Below, one piece after another: positions 1 through 6,120 of a DNA stretch of 6,963 bases; position 1 is the stretch's first letter; each line of letters opens with the position of its first letter. This DNA comes from Hyphomicrobiales bacterium (lineage in GTDB: Bacteria > Pseudomonadota > Alphaproteobacteria > Rhizobiales > Beijerinckiaceae). Location: positions 1-6,963 of the forward strand of contig JAIXZF010000181.1 in the NCBI GenBank assembly GCA_027489835.1. The letters are read 5' to 3'. Both the position numbers and the translations under genes were made by a program. Below the pieces are notes generated by a model, which worked only from the letters and a program-made list of their open reading frames with translations, made no database searches and was not told where the DNA came from.

Positions 1-158
1 CTTGTTCCCGACAGGATCGCGCCAAATGCGCCAGATCCGGTTAACGCGCCGGCATTCCTGCCGAGACTTAGCCACGCCATTTGACGATATGGTGTCCGAA
101 TGCCTGAAAGCGCATGGCCGGCGACGGCGAGCCGCCGGGCCGCCTCGGCCGGGGCCAG
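1..158. other. Non-coding stretch downstream of hisI
   Basis: No gene is supported here. Frames open on the plus strand simply run on into the antisense of hisI. On the minus strand the longest ATG-started frame after the hisI stop is about 15 codons, starting at 115, with no Shine-Dalgarno sequence. A direct repeat GCGCC-AAAT-GCGCC lies at about 20-33 and a GTTAAC at about 40-45. The stretch could be the promoter region of a gene just left of the window, but no clear -10/-35 pair is visible. Confidence 0.5.
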
Positions 159-578
159 TCACTCGCAGAACATCATCGGCCGGAGCGCGGCCCCGGCGCC
201 GGTCGGCTGCACGCGGTAGAAGCAGGTCCTGCGGCCCGTATGGCAGCAGCCTCCGTCGCCGCCGATCCTGACACGGAGCCAGATCGCGTCCTGGTCGCAG
301 TCGACGCGCATCTCGACCACGCTCTGCAACTGGCCGGACGTCTCGCCCTTGCGCCAGAGGGCCTGGCGCGAGCGCGACCAGTACCAGGCTTCCCCCGTCT
401 CGATCGTGCGTCGCAGCGCCTCGGCATTCATGTGAGCGACCATGACGGGGTCGCCGCTGTCGGCATCCGTCGCGACCACCGTGACGAGGCCGTGGGCGTC
501 GAATTTCGGAGCGAGCACGAGACCTTCCTCGATCTCGCTTCGGCTTAAAAGGGTAGTGTAGCCGGTCATCACGATCAT
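159..578 (-). CDS. hisI: Phosphoribosyl-AMP cyclohydrolase HisI
   Basis: A 139-aa cytosolic enzyme of histidine biosynthesis that hydrolyses the adenine ring of phosphoribosyl-AMP to give ProFAR (third step). The family signature is present throughout: IEEGLVLAPKFDAHGLVT near residues 15-33, AHMNAEAL (49-55) with EAWYWSRSRQALWRKGE following, then the metal cluster DCDQD at 93-97 and CCHTGRRTCFYR at 111-122. Asp93, Asp95 and Asp97 are the expected Mg ligands, and Cys94, Cys112 and Cys119 the expected Zn ligands. There is no HisE pyrophosphohydrolase domain, so this is the monofunctional form usual in alphaproteobacteria, not the fused enterobacterial HisIE. The start is the ATG at 576-578; an in-frame ATG three codons later (567-569) is a possible alternative, and neither has a strong Shine-Dalgarno sequence. 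It follows folE on the same strand, but with an intrinsic terminator between them. No other his gene lies in the window. Confidence 0.96.
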   Translation of the reverse strand: MIVMTGYTTLLSRSEIEEGLVLAPKFDAHGLVTVVATDADSGDPVMVAHMNAEALRRTIETGEAWYWSRSRQALWRKGETSGQLQSVVEMRVDCDQDAIWLRVRIGGDGGCCHTGRRTCFYRVQPTGAGAALRPMMFCE

Positions 579-588
579 CCGCGCAACG

Positions 589-612
589 AAAAACGCGCCG
601 TCTCCGGCGCGT
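589..612 (-). terminator. Intrinsic terminator of folE, just upstream of hisI
   Basis: A perfect 8-bp GC-rich stem, ACGCGCCG (593-600) and CGGCGCGT (605-612), encloses a 4-nt loop. Read on the minus strand it is followed directly by a run of T (plus-strand A at 589-592), which is the intrinsic terminator pattern for leftward transcription. It begins about 30 nt after the folE stop and its T-run ends only 10 nt before the hisI start codon. There is no T-run in the plus direction, so it is unidirectional. Confidence 0.8.
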
Positions 613-642
613 CATCACGTTACAGCGCTGCCAAGGGCCGCG

Positions 643-1320
643 TCAAAACGCGGCGCGCAGGGGCTGGGACTTCACCATCGAGAAGAACTTGGCCTGCTCG
701 GCCGGTTCGCCCTCGAACAGGCCGCGATACTGGACCGTCATGGTCGACGAGCCGTGCTTCTGCACGCCGCGCATCGACATGCACATGTGCTCGGCCTCGA
801 CCAGCACGGCCACCCCGCGCGGCGCCAGCACCTCGTCGATGACGTTGGCGATCTGCGCCGTCATCGTCTCCTGGGTCTGCATGCGGCGCGCATAGGCGTC
901 GACCACGCGGGCGAGCTTGGAGAGGCCCACCACGCCCTTGGCCGGGTAATAGGCGATGTGCGCCTTGCCGACGAAGGGCACCAGATGGTGCTCGCAATGG
1001 GAATAGAACGGGATATCCCGGACGAGGACCATCTCGGAATAGCCGTCGACCTCCTCGAAGACGCGATCGAGGATGTCGTGCGCGTCCTCGTCGTAGCCCC
1101 TGTAGAATTCCTTGAAGGCCTTGGTGACGCGCTTGGGCGTGTCGAGCAAGCCCTCACGCGAGGGATCGTCCCCCGCCCACAGGATCAGGGTGCGGACTGC
1201 GGCCTCGGCCTCCTCCCGCGTGGGCTCGCGCATGAGGAAGCGGCCATCCTGCGGCTGGGGCTGGGTCTGCGCGGGAACGGCCTTGGCCGTCATCGACAAG
1301 GGCTTAACCACCGGGTTCAT
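643..1320 (-). CDS. folE: GTP cyclohydrolase I FolE
   Basis: A 225-aa Zn enzyme that converts GTP to 7,8-dihydroneopterin triphosphate and formate, the entry step to tetrahydrofolate; the family forms a cytosolic homodecamer. The zinc and catalytic signature is intact: SHCEHHLVPF gives Cys109, catalytic His111 and His112, and EHMCMSMRGVQKHGSS at 177-192 gives the third Zn ligand Cys180. The conserved DTPKRVTKAF and YYPAKGVVGLSKLARVVDAYARRMQ blocks are also present. The first 30 or so residues, rich in Q and P, are a variable tail. The frame stays open 27 codons further upstream to 1401, but the ATG at 1318-1320 is chosen because AGAGAGG lies 6 nt before it and the family domain does not need the extension. 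The gene is divergent from the IscU-like gene and is closed by the terminator at 589-612. Confidence 0.97.
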   Translation of the reverse strand: MNPVVKPLSMTAKAVPAQTQPQPQDGRFLMREPTREEAEAAVRTLILWAGDDPSREGLLDTPKRVTKAFKEFYRGYDEDAHDILDRVFEEVDGYSEMVLVRDIPFYSHCEHHLVPFVGKAHIAYYPAKGVVGLSKLARVVDAYARRMQTQETMTAQIANVIDEVLAPRGVAVLVEAEHMCMSMRGVQKHGSSTMTVQYRGLFEGEPAEQAKFFSMVKSQPLRAAF

Positions 1321-1326
1321 GCGGCG

Positions 1327-1333
1327 CCTCTCT
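1327..1333 (-). promoter_or_regulatory. Ribosome binding site that fixes the folE start
   Basis: AGAGAGG on the minus strand lies 6 nt upstream of the ATG at 1318-1320. It is the only good Shine-Dalgarno match among the candidate starts of folE and argues against the longer reading frame that begins at 1401. Confidence 0.65.
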
Positions 1334-1498
1334 ACGGTTTGTTGGTCTGATCTACGTGGCCACGCGCGGGGCGGACCACAAGGCGCGGCTCTTGGCCGCA
1401 AGCGTCACGAGATGTTGATGGCCGGCGCCGTCGGCGTCATGAAGGGCGCCTCCGAAGCTCTCGCCTCCGCGATCAGACGCCCCTATATTGGCAGGATC
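1334..1498. promoter_or_regulatory. Divergent intergenic region, folE / IscU-like gene
   Basis: This short region must carry the leftward promoter of folE and the rightward promoter of the IscU-like operon. Visible elements are a perfect 10-bp palindrome CGTGGCCACG at 1355-1364, about 35 nt from the folE start and so well placed for an operator; a small GC stem GCGGC/GCCGC at 1385-1399; and a TATATT at 1484-1489. The TATATT resembles a -10 box but sits only 9 nt before the IscU-like ATG at 1499 and has no recognisable -35 about 17 nt upstream. No promoter can be assigned firmly. Confidence 0.35.
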
Positions 1499-1954
1499 AT
1501 GCTCGACGACGTCTACAACAAGCGCATTCTGGAGCTGGCGGCCAACATCCCGCGCATCGGCCGGCTTGTTGCCCCGGATGCGACGGCCGTGGCCCATTCG
1601 CGGCTCTGCGGCTCGAAGGTGACGGTCGACCTGACGATGGCCGAAGGCCGCGTCACCGATTTTGCCCATGACGTGAAGGCCTGCGCGCTCGGCCAGGCGT
1701 CCTCCTCGATCATGGCCCGCCATGTCGTCGGCGCCACCGCGGACGAACTCCGGGCCGTGCGCGAAGCCGCGCGCGCCATGCTGAAGGATGGCGGCGAGCC
1801 GCCGAGTGGGGCGTGGGCGGACCTGTCCGTGCTGCTGCCGGTGCGGGACTACAAGGCGCGCCATGCCTCGACGCTCCTCACCTTCGATGCGGTGGTCGAC
1901 GCCGTGAACCAGATCGAGGCGCGCGGCGCGGCGCATCAATCCGCCGCCGAATAG
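1499..1954 (+). CDS. IscU/NifU-N-like Fe-S cluster assembly scaffold protein
   Basis: A 151-aa cytosolic protein of the IscU/NifU N-terminal family (COG0822), which builds Fe-S clusters on conserved cysteines or hands them on. The start opens with MLDDVYNKRILELAANIPRIGRL, as in IscU-type proteins. SRLCGSKV supplies Cys37 and VKACALGQASSSIM supplies Cys62, matching the first two ligand cysteines. The third site, HC in IscU, aligns by eye with HAST here: His122 is kept but the cysteine is Ala123. The Asp of the usual CGD motif is Ser39. These changes suggest a divergent scaffold or carrier rather than the main housekeeping IscU/SufU. The ATG at 1499 has AGG about 3-5 nt upstream; in-frame ATGs at 1412 and 1439 would add extensions without family similarity or a Shine-Dalgarno sequence. 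It is the first gene of a compact operon with the MAPEG gene and yidD. No iscS, sufS, iscA or hscA lies in the window. Confidence 0.88.
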   Translation: MLDDVYNKRILELAANIPRIGRLVAPDATAVAHSRLCGSKVTVDLTMAEGRVTDFAHDVKACALGQASSSIMARHVVGATADELRAVREAARAMLKDGGEPPSGAWADLSVLLPVRDYKARHASTLLTFDAVVDAVNQIEARGAAHQSAAE

Positions 1955-1964
1955 GACTACCGAC

Positions 1965-2375
1965 ATGAACCTCACCATTCTTTCCGCGCAGCTCTCGGCC
2001 GCGGCGCTCTACAGCGGCGTGCTGATCCTGATGGGAATCGTCCTGCAGGCCAGGGTGATCATGCAGCGCCGGACCAAGCTCGTGGGCATCGGCGACGGAC
2101 AGGACAAGGAACTGGCCCGCGCCATCCGCGTGCATGGCAATTTCTCCGAGAACGCTCCGGTCGCGATCGGCGCCCTGATCCTGCTGGCGCTGGTGGCGGC
2201 GCCCGCCGCGCTCATGCACCTCCTGGGAATCATGATCGTGGTCGGGCGGGCGGCGCACGCATTCGGCCTTTCGCGCACGGCCGGCTCCAGCCCGGGGCGG
2301 GTGGCCGGCATGGTGCTGACGTTGACGGCGCTCGGGATCGCGGCGCTGACGCTTCTGGCGCGCGCGCTCTGGTGA
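1965..2375 (+). CDS. MAPEG-family inner-membrane protein (YecN-like)
   Basis: A 136-aa integral membrane protein with four likely transmembrane helices, at about residues 8-30, 64-80, 82-103 and 112-133. The MAPEG signature is clear: RVHGNFSENAP at 55-65 in the loop before helix 2, and GRAAHAFGLS at 94-103. Characterised MAPEG members include glutathione-dependent transferases and leukotriene C4 synthase, but most bacterial members of the YecN type (COG3788) have no proven substrate, so the reaction is left open. The ATG at 1965 lies 10 nt after the IscU-like stop; AGGA overlapping that stop codon, 8 nt before the ATG, serves as its ribosome binding site, which suggests coupled translation. 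yidD follows after only 4 nt. Confidence 0.88.
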   Translation: MNLTILSAQLSAAALYSGVLILMGIVLQARVIMQRRTKLVGIGDGQDKELARAIRVHGNFSENAPVAIGALILLALVAAPAALMHLLGIMIVVGRAAHAFGLSRTAGSSPGRVAGMVLTLTALGIAALTLLARALW

Positions 2376-2379
2376 GGCG

Positions 2380-2739
2380 ATGAGGGCGGCCCCCGTGCGC
2401 CTCGGCCGCCGGGCGGCGCATTACGCCATCAGAGGATACCAGCTCAGCGCATCGGCGCTGGTGGGCCGGCAATGCCGGCACTGGCCCTCCTGCTCCGAAT
2501 ACACCGACGAGGCCATCCAACGGCACGGGCTCTGGGCCGGCGGCTGGATCGGGTTCGCCCGCATCTGCCGCTGCAACCCATGGGGCACGGACGGCATCGA
2601 CCTCGTTTGCGAATCATTGCCGGACGGCGCGACCGCGCTGACCCCCTGGCGCTATGCACGGTGGCGCGGCGTGCAGGGCCAGCCGGACAGCGCACCGGCC
2701 CCGGACGCCGTCACCGCCGCGGATTCCCGCCCACGCTGA
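2380..2739 (+). CDS. yidD: Membrane protein insertion efficiency factor YidD
   Basis: A 119-aa member of the small YidD family, a membrane-associated protein that helps YidC insert inner-membrane proteins. The family core is intact: IRGYQLSASALVGRQCRHWPSCSEYTDEAIQRHG at about 17-50, with Cys32 and Cys38, then ARICRCNPWGTDGIDLV at 60-76 with Cys65. Instead of the commoner RCHPW the protein has RCNPW, and SPLLG is SALVG. The region after about residue 85 is an unconserved Pro/Ala-rich tail, and its last nine codons overlap the 3' end of the convergent COG3904-type gene. It starts 4 nt after the MAPEG stop, with GTGAGG spanning that stop as a likely ribosome binding site. In many bacteria yidD lies between rnpA and yidC; here it is elsewhere, which is not rare in alphaproteobacteria. 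Confidence 0.95.
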   Translation: MRAAPVRLGRRAAHYAIRGYQLSASALVGRQCRHWPSCSEYTDEAIQRHGLWAGGWIGFARICRCNPWGTDGIDLVCESLPDGATALTPWRYARWRGVQGQPDSAPAPDAVTAADSRPR

Positions 2740-3934
2740 CGAGGCCCGGGCGCGCGTCGCAACGGCGCGCGAATTCGGGCAGGTGGCGGCCGAGCGAGGC
2801 ATCGTGGAGGCTGGCCACCCGCTTCGGCTTGCCCGTCGCCGTGATCTCGATGTCGAGCCGCCCGTTCGCAGCGGCGTCCTCGAAGACCTTGCGCGGGATG
2901 CTTCGGCGCATCCAAAGATCGCCGCCCGGATTGGCGATGCCGAGGCCCCGGCCGGTCGGCGCGCGCATCACATAGTCCCAGCCACCCGTATCGAGCCTCA
3001 CGCTGTTGACGAGCACGGGCAGGGGCTCCTGACGGGGTGCGGCAAGCCTGACGAGGCGCTGGCGATAGGTCGCGAACAGGAAGCCGCGGACCGTGTCGCA
3101 TTCGAGCACCAGCTCATGGTCCACGACCATGCGGTCGCTTTCCTCGAGCCGGCCGCCGCGAACGAGTTGCGGCTGCGCTGAGGGTGCGCTGATCGACCAG
3201 ATCGACGCGGCGCGGGCGGCTTCCGCGCGGGGCGTGATGGAGGCCAGCTTCGTCGCCACGATCTCGGGATTCGAGAGGCGTCGCATCTCGCCCCTGAAGC
3301 TGGCCTCGGTCATGATCTCGAGGTAGCGGGGGTTGACGCCCATTTCGGAGAGGTAGACGGCGTGGCGCGCCATCGTCCGCTGCGCCTGCTCGATGTCCCG
3401 GAAGCTGGGCTCGCCACGCGATTTGTTGCCTTCGGCGTCGAGCTCGACGCTGAACATGTGCAGGGCGATGCGCGCATCCTCGGGCACGAAACGCTCGACG
3501 CCGCCCATCAGCACCAGCGGACAGGCCGAGAAGCATCCCACATCGGTCGTGCGCACTGCATCCTGATCGCCGACCCGGATGGTTCGCCCGACGCTGGCGT
3601 TCATGCGCGCGGCCCGGACGGCGCGGCCGAGCGCCATCGCCGCCGTGACCCGGCCTCCCGTCGAATCGAGCACGAGCGGCACGCCCTGAAGGTCCTTGTC
3701 CCTGGCGAAGGCGAGGAAGGCAGCCGGCGTTCCGGCCTGGATCTGCCCGGTGGCGCTGACCCAGCGCCGCGCCTCGCCCGGGCCGGCGCCCTCGGCCAGA
3801 CGGAAGGTCATCGGCTCGCCGATCGGCGCATAGCTGGGCTGCGGCGCCCCGGCGGGGGCGGGCGCCTGGGCCAGCGCCACGCCCGCGTGCGCCGCGAGCG
3901 CAACGACGGCGCCGAGTAAGGTCGTCAACGACAC
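2711..3934 (-). CDS. Secreted ClpP-fold protein, COG3904 type
   Basis: A 407-aa predicted periplasmic protein. Residues 1-24 form a hydrophobic signal peptide ending in an AQA cleavage site, followed by a Pro/Ala-rich linker. Residues about 55-235 look like the ClpP/crotonase fold of COG3904 proteins: STGGRVTAAMALGRAVR (91-107) resembles the oxyanion-hole strand and helix, CFSACPLVLMGG (134-145) holds the candidate nucleophile Ser136, and His159 in ARIALHM is the candidate general base, 23 residues later. Cys134 and Cys138 flank the serine. Residues about 265-400 form a second region without a family I recognise; its Cys279 and Cys392 could form a disulfide. No acidic third triad residue is assigned. 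The start is GTG at 3932-3934: an in-frame TAG lies nine codons upstream, and GGGGG lies about 9 nt before the GTG. The gene is convergent with and overlaps yidD. Peptidase activity is inferred only from the fold. Confidence 0.85.
   Translation of the reverse strand: MSLTTLLGAVVALAAHAGVALAQAPAPAGAPQPSYAPIGEPMTFRLAEGAGPGEARRWVSATGQIQAGTPAAFLAFARDKDLQGVPLVLDSTGGRVTAAMALGRAVRAARMNASVGRTIRVGDQDAVRTTDVGCFSACPLVLMGGVERFVPEDARIALHMFSVELDAEGNKSRGEPSFRDIEQAQRTMARHAVYLSEMGVNPRYLEIMTEASFRGEMRRLSNPEIVATKLASITPRAEAARAASIWSISAPSAQPQLVRGGRLEESDRMVVDHELVLECDTVRGFLFATYRQRLVRLAAPRQEPLPVLVNSVRLDTGGWDYVMRAPTGRGLGIANPGGDLWMRRSIPRKVFEDAAANGRLDIEITATGKPKRVASLHDASLGRHLPEFARRCDARPGLVSVGGNPRR
2751..2771 (+). terminator. 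Strong GC hairpin after yidD, inside the COG3904-type gene
   Basis: A 9-bp stem (CGCGCGTCG with CGGCGCGCG, including one G-T wobble) encloses a 3-nt loop and starts 12 nt after the yidD stop. The wobble pairs only in RNA read rightward; read leftward it becomes a C-A mismatch, so the fold favours the yidD direction. No T-run follows, so termination would be non-canonical. It lies within codons for the last part of the opposing gene, and a chance fold from GC-rich coding sequence is possible. Confidence 0.3.
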
Positions 3935-4096
3935 GCTTGTTTGCCCCCGATGGCTCGGCTATTGCGATCCACAAGGTGTTTGCAGCCACGCTTCATGGCA
4001 AGCCCCTGCCGATGGCGGCGCAACCGGGCGCGGGCCACCATCACGGATCACAGCCGCGGCCGGACTGACTTACGGGGTTCGTTTCCCCGAGTGAGC
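3935..4096. promoter_or_regulatory. Divergent intergenic region, COG3904-type gene / thrS
   Basis: This must contain the leftward promoter of the secreted protein and the rightward promoter of thrS, but no convincing -35/-10 pair is visible on either strand. A 5-bp hairpin, CGGGG (4073-4077) and CCCCG (4085-4089) with a 7-nt loop, lies 7 nt before the thrS ribosome binding site. Threonyl-tRNA synthetase genes are often controlled at the leader, by translational autorepression in E. coli and T-boxes in Firmicutes, but nothing here resembles a T-box or a tRNA anticodon-arm mimic. Confidence 0.35.
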
Positions 4097-4102
4097 AGGA
4101 GA
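4097..4102 (+). promoter_or_regulatory. Ribosome binding site that fixes the thrS start
   Basis: AGGAGA lies 7 nt before the ATG at 4110-4112. An in-frame GTG at 4104 would leave a gap of only 1 nt, and the ATG at 4102 is out of frame, so the ATG at 4110 is the start. Confidence 0.8.
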
Positions 4103-4109
4103 TGTGCGC

Positions 4110-6113
4110 ATGGACGCCTCCCTTTCCCTGACATTTCCCGATGGCGCGAAGCGTCCGTTTCCCATCGGCATCACCGGCGCGGCGATCGCGGGCGGCATCT
4201 CGCCCTCTCTGCTGAAGCGGACCGTCGCGATGGCGCTGGACGGCGAGGTGAGGGATCTGTCCGATCCGATCACCGCCGACGCGCGCATCGAGTTCATCAA
4301 TCGCGAGGACCCGCGCGCGCTCGAACTGATCCGCCATGATTGCGCGCATGTGCTGGCCGAGGCCGTGCAGGAGCTGTTTCCGGGCACCCAGGTCACCATC
4401 GGCCCGGTGATCGAGAACGGCTTTTTCTACGATTTCCATCGCGAGCAACCCTTCACGCTCGACGACCTGCCCGTCATCGAGAAGAAGATGCGCGAGGTGA
4501 TCGCGCGCGACCGGCCGTTCACCAAGCAGGAATGGAGCCGCTACAAGGCCCGAAGCTTCTTCGAGACGAAAGGCGAGGCCTTCAAGGTCGAGCTCGTCGA
4601 CGCGATCCCCGCCGACCAGACGCTCAAGATGTACGCGCAGGGCGACTGGATCGATTTGTGCCGGGGTCCGCACATGACCTCGACCGGCAAGGTCGGCAAC
4701 GCCTTCAAGCTGATGAAGGTGGCCGGGGCCTACTGGCGCGGCGATTCCTCCAAGCCGATGCTGACCCGCATCTACGGCACCGCCTTCGCCCGGCAGGAGG
4801 AGCTGGACGCGCACCTGAAGCAGATCGAGGAGGCCGAGAAGCGCGACCACCGCAAGCTCGGCCGGGAGATGGACCTGTTCCATTTCCAGGACGAGGGCCC
4901 CGGCACGGTTTTCTGGCACGCCAAGGGCTGGACGATGTTCCAGGAGCTGATCGCCTACAATCGCCGGCGCATCCGCCGCGACTACGAGGAGGTCAACGCT
5001 CCCCAGATCCTCGACAAGAGCCTGTGGGAGACCTCCGGGCACTGGGGCTGGTACCAGGAGAACATGTTCGCGGTGAAATCCGCCCATGCCTTCATGAACC
5101 CGAAGGACGAGAGCGCCGACCAGAAGGTGTTCGCGCTGAAGCCAATGAACTGCCCCGGCCATGTCCAGATCTTCAAGCACGGGCTCAAGAGCTACCGCGA
5201 TCTGCCTATTCGCATTGCGGAATTCGGCATCGTCCACCGCTACGAGGCATCTGGCGCGCTGCACGGGCTGATGCGCGTGCGCGGGTTCACGCAGGACGAC
5301 GCCCATGTGTTCTGCACGGAGGAGCAGCTCGAGGCCGAGATCATGAAGATCAACGATCTCATGATGTCGGTCTATCGCGATTTCGGCTTCACGGAGGTGG
5401 TGGTCAAGCTCGCGACGCGCCCCGAAAAGCGCGTCGGCACGGACGCGATGTGGGACCATGCCGAGGCGATCCTTCGGAAGGCGCTCGGGCGGATGGAGGC
5501 CGAATCGGGTGGCGCCATCAAGACAGGCGTCAACGAGGGCGAGGGGACGTTCTACGGACCCAAGTTCGAGTACACCCTGCGCGACGCGATCGGGCGCGAC
5601 TGGCAGTGCGGCACGACGCAGGTCGACTTCAACCTGCCCGAGCGCTTCGGGGCCTTCTACATCGGCTCGGACGGCGAGAAGAAGCAGCCGGTGATGGTGC
5701 ACCGCGCCATCGTGGGTTCGCTCGAGCGCTTCCTCGGCATCATCATCGAGAGCCATGCGGGGCACTTCCCGCTCTGGCTGGCGCCCGAGCAGGTCCTCGT
5801 CTGCCCGATCACGTCTGATGCCGACGCCTACGCCGAGAGGGTCACCGAGGCGATGCTGGCCCATGGCCTCAGGGCGCGGGCGGACCTGCGCAACGAGAAG
5901 ATCAACTATAAGGTGCGGGAGCACTCGCTCGCCAAGGTCCCGGTCATCATAGCGGTCGGCAAGCGCGAGGCGGATGAGACGACCGTCACCGTCCGAAGGC
6001 TCGGCTCGCAGGCGCAGACCGTGATGAGCCTCGCAGACTGCATCGCGTCGCTGACCGACGAGGCGACGCCGCCCGACCTCAAGCGCGCGAAGGCGGCGCT
6101 CGCGGGAGGGTGA
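4110..6113 (+). CDS. thrS: Threonyl-tRNA synthetase
   Basis: A 667-aa class II aminoacyl-tRNA synthetase that charges tRNA-Thr in the cytosol. The full bacterial architecture is present: a TGS domain at about 1-65; an editing domain at about 70-240 that removes mischarged serine, with His76 and His80 (HDCAH) and Cys184 and His188 (CRGPH); the catalytic core at about 255-550; and an anticodon-binding domain at about 558-650. The zinc site that selects threonine is intact, with Cys348 in MNCPGH, His399 in DDAHVF and His531 in VMVHRAIVGS. Motif 2 (HRYEASGALHGLMRVRGFTQDDAH, from 376) and motif 3 (HRAIVGSLERFLGIIIE, from 531) are clear. The length is normal or slightly above the roughly 640 aa of E. 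coli ThrS. It is divergent from the COG3904-type gene and appears to be transcribed alone, with a hairpin 7 nt after its stop. The infC-rpmI-rplT genes that often follow thrS are absent. Confidence 0.99.
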   Translation: MDASLSLTFPDGAKRPFPIGITGAAIAGGISPSLLKRTVAMALDGEVRDLSDPITADARIEFINREDPRALELIRHDCAHVLAEAVQELFPGTQVTIGPVIENGFFYDFHREQPFTLDDLPVIEKKMREVIARDRPFTKQEWSRYKARSFFETKGEAFKVELVDAIPADQTLKMYAQGDWIDLCRGPHMTSTGKVGNAFKLMKVAGAYWRGDSSKPMLTRIYGTAFARQEELDAHLKQIEEAEKRDHRKLGREMDLFHFQDEGPGTVFWHAKGWTMFQELIAYNRRRIRRDYEEVNAPQILDKSLWETSGHWGWYQENMFAVKSAHAFMNPKDESADQKVFALKPMNCPGHVQIFKHGLKSYRDLPIRIAEFGIVHRYEASGALHGLMRVRGFTQDDAHVFCTEEQLEAEIMKINDLMMSVYRDFGFTEVVVKLATRPEKRVGTDAMWDHAEAILRKALGRMEAESGGAIKTGVNEGEGTFYGPKFEYTLRDAIGRDWQCGTTQVDFNLPERFGAFYIGSDGEKKQPVMVHRAIVGSLERFLGIIIESHAGHFPLWLAPEQVLVCPITSDADAYAERVTEAMLAHGLRARADLRNEKINYKVREHSLAKVPVIIAVGKREADETTVTVRRLGSQAQTVMSLADCIASLTDEATPPDLKRAKAALAGG

Positions 6114-6120
6114 ACGCCGG

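Noticed and set aside
71..115. Short peptide of about 15 codons on the minus strand after hisI
   Set aside because: There is no Shine-Dalgarno sequence and no other support; a frame of this length is expected by chance.
2..548. Two plus-strand open frames over the left edge and hisI
   Set aside because: The Arg-rich and His-rich translations are the antisense of hisI and its downstream region; neither has a ribosome binding site or a recognisable motif.
1321..1401. N-terminal extension of FolE by 27 residues
   Set aside because: The ATG at 1320 has a well-placed AGAGAGG and the extension is Arg/Pro-rich, unlike the family; it occupies the divergent promoter region.
1112..1498. N-terminal extension of the IscU-like protein
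   Set aside because: The upstream frame is antisense to folE and the intergenic region; family similarity begins exactly at the ATG at 1499.
1352..1978. 208-codon open frame antisense to the IscU-like gene
   Set aside because: It is a shadow of the real gene, with no domain and no ribosome binding site; the plus-strand product has clear IscU-family motifs.
4340..5818. 492-codon open frame on the plus strand within thrS, +1 frame
   Set aside because: Its Arg/Gly/Ala-rich translation is an out-of-frame reading of thrS with no family similarity; it is not a frameshifted second gene.
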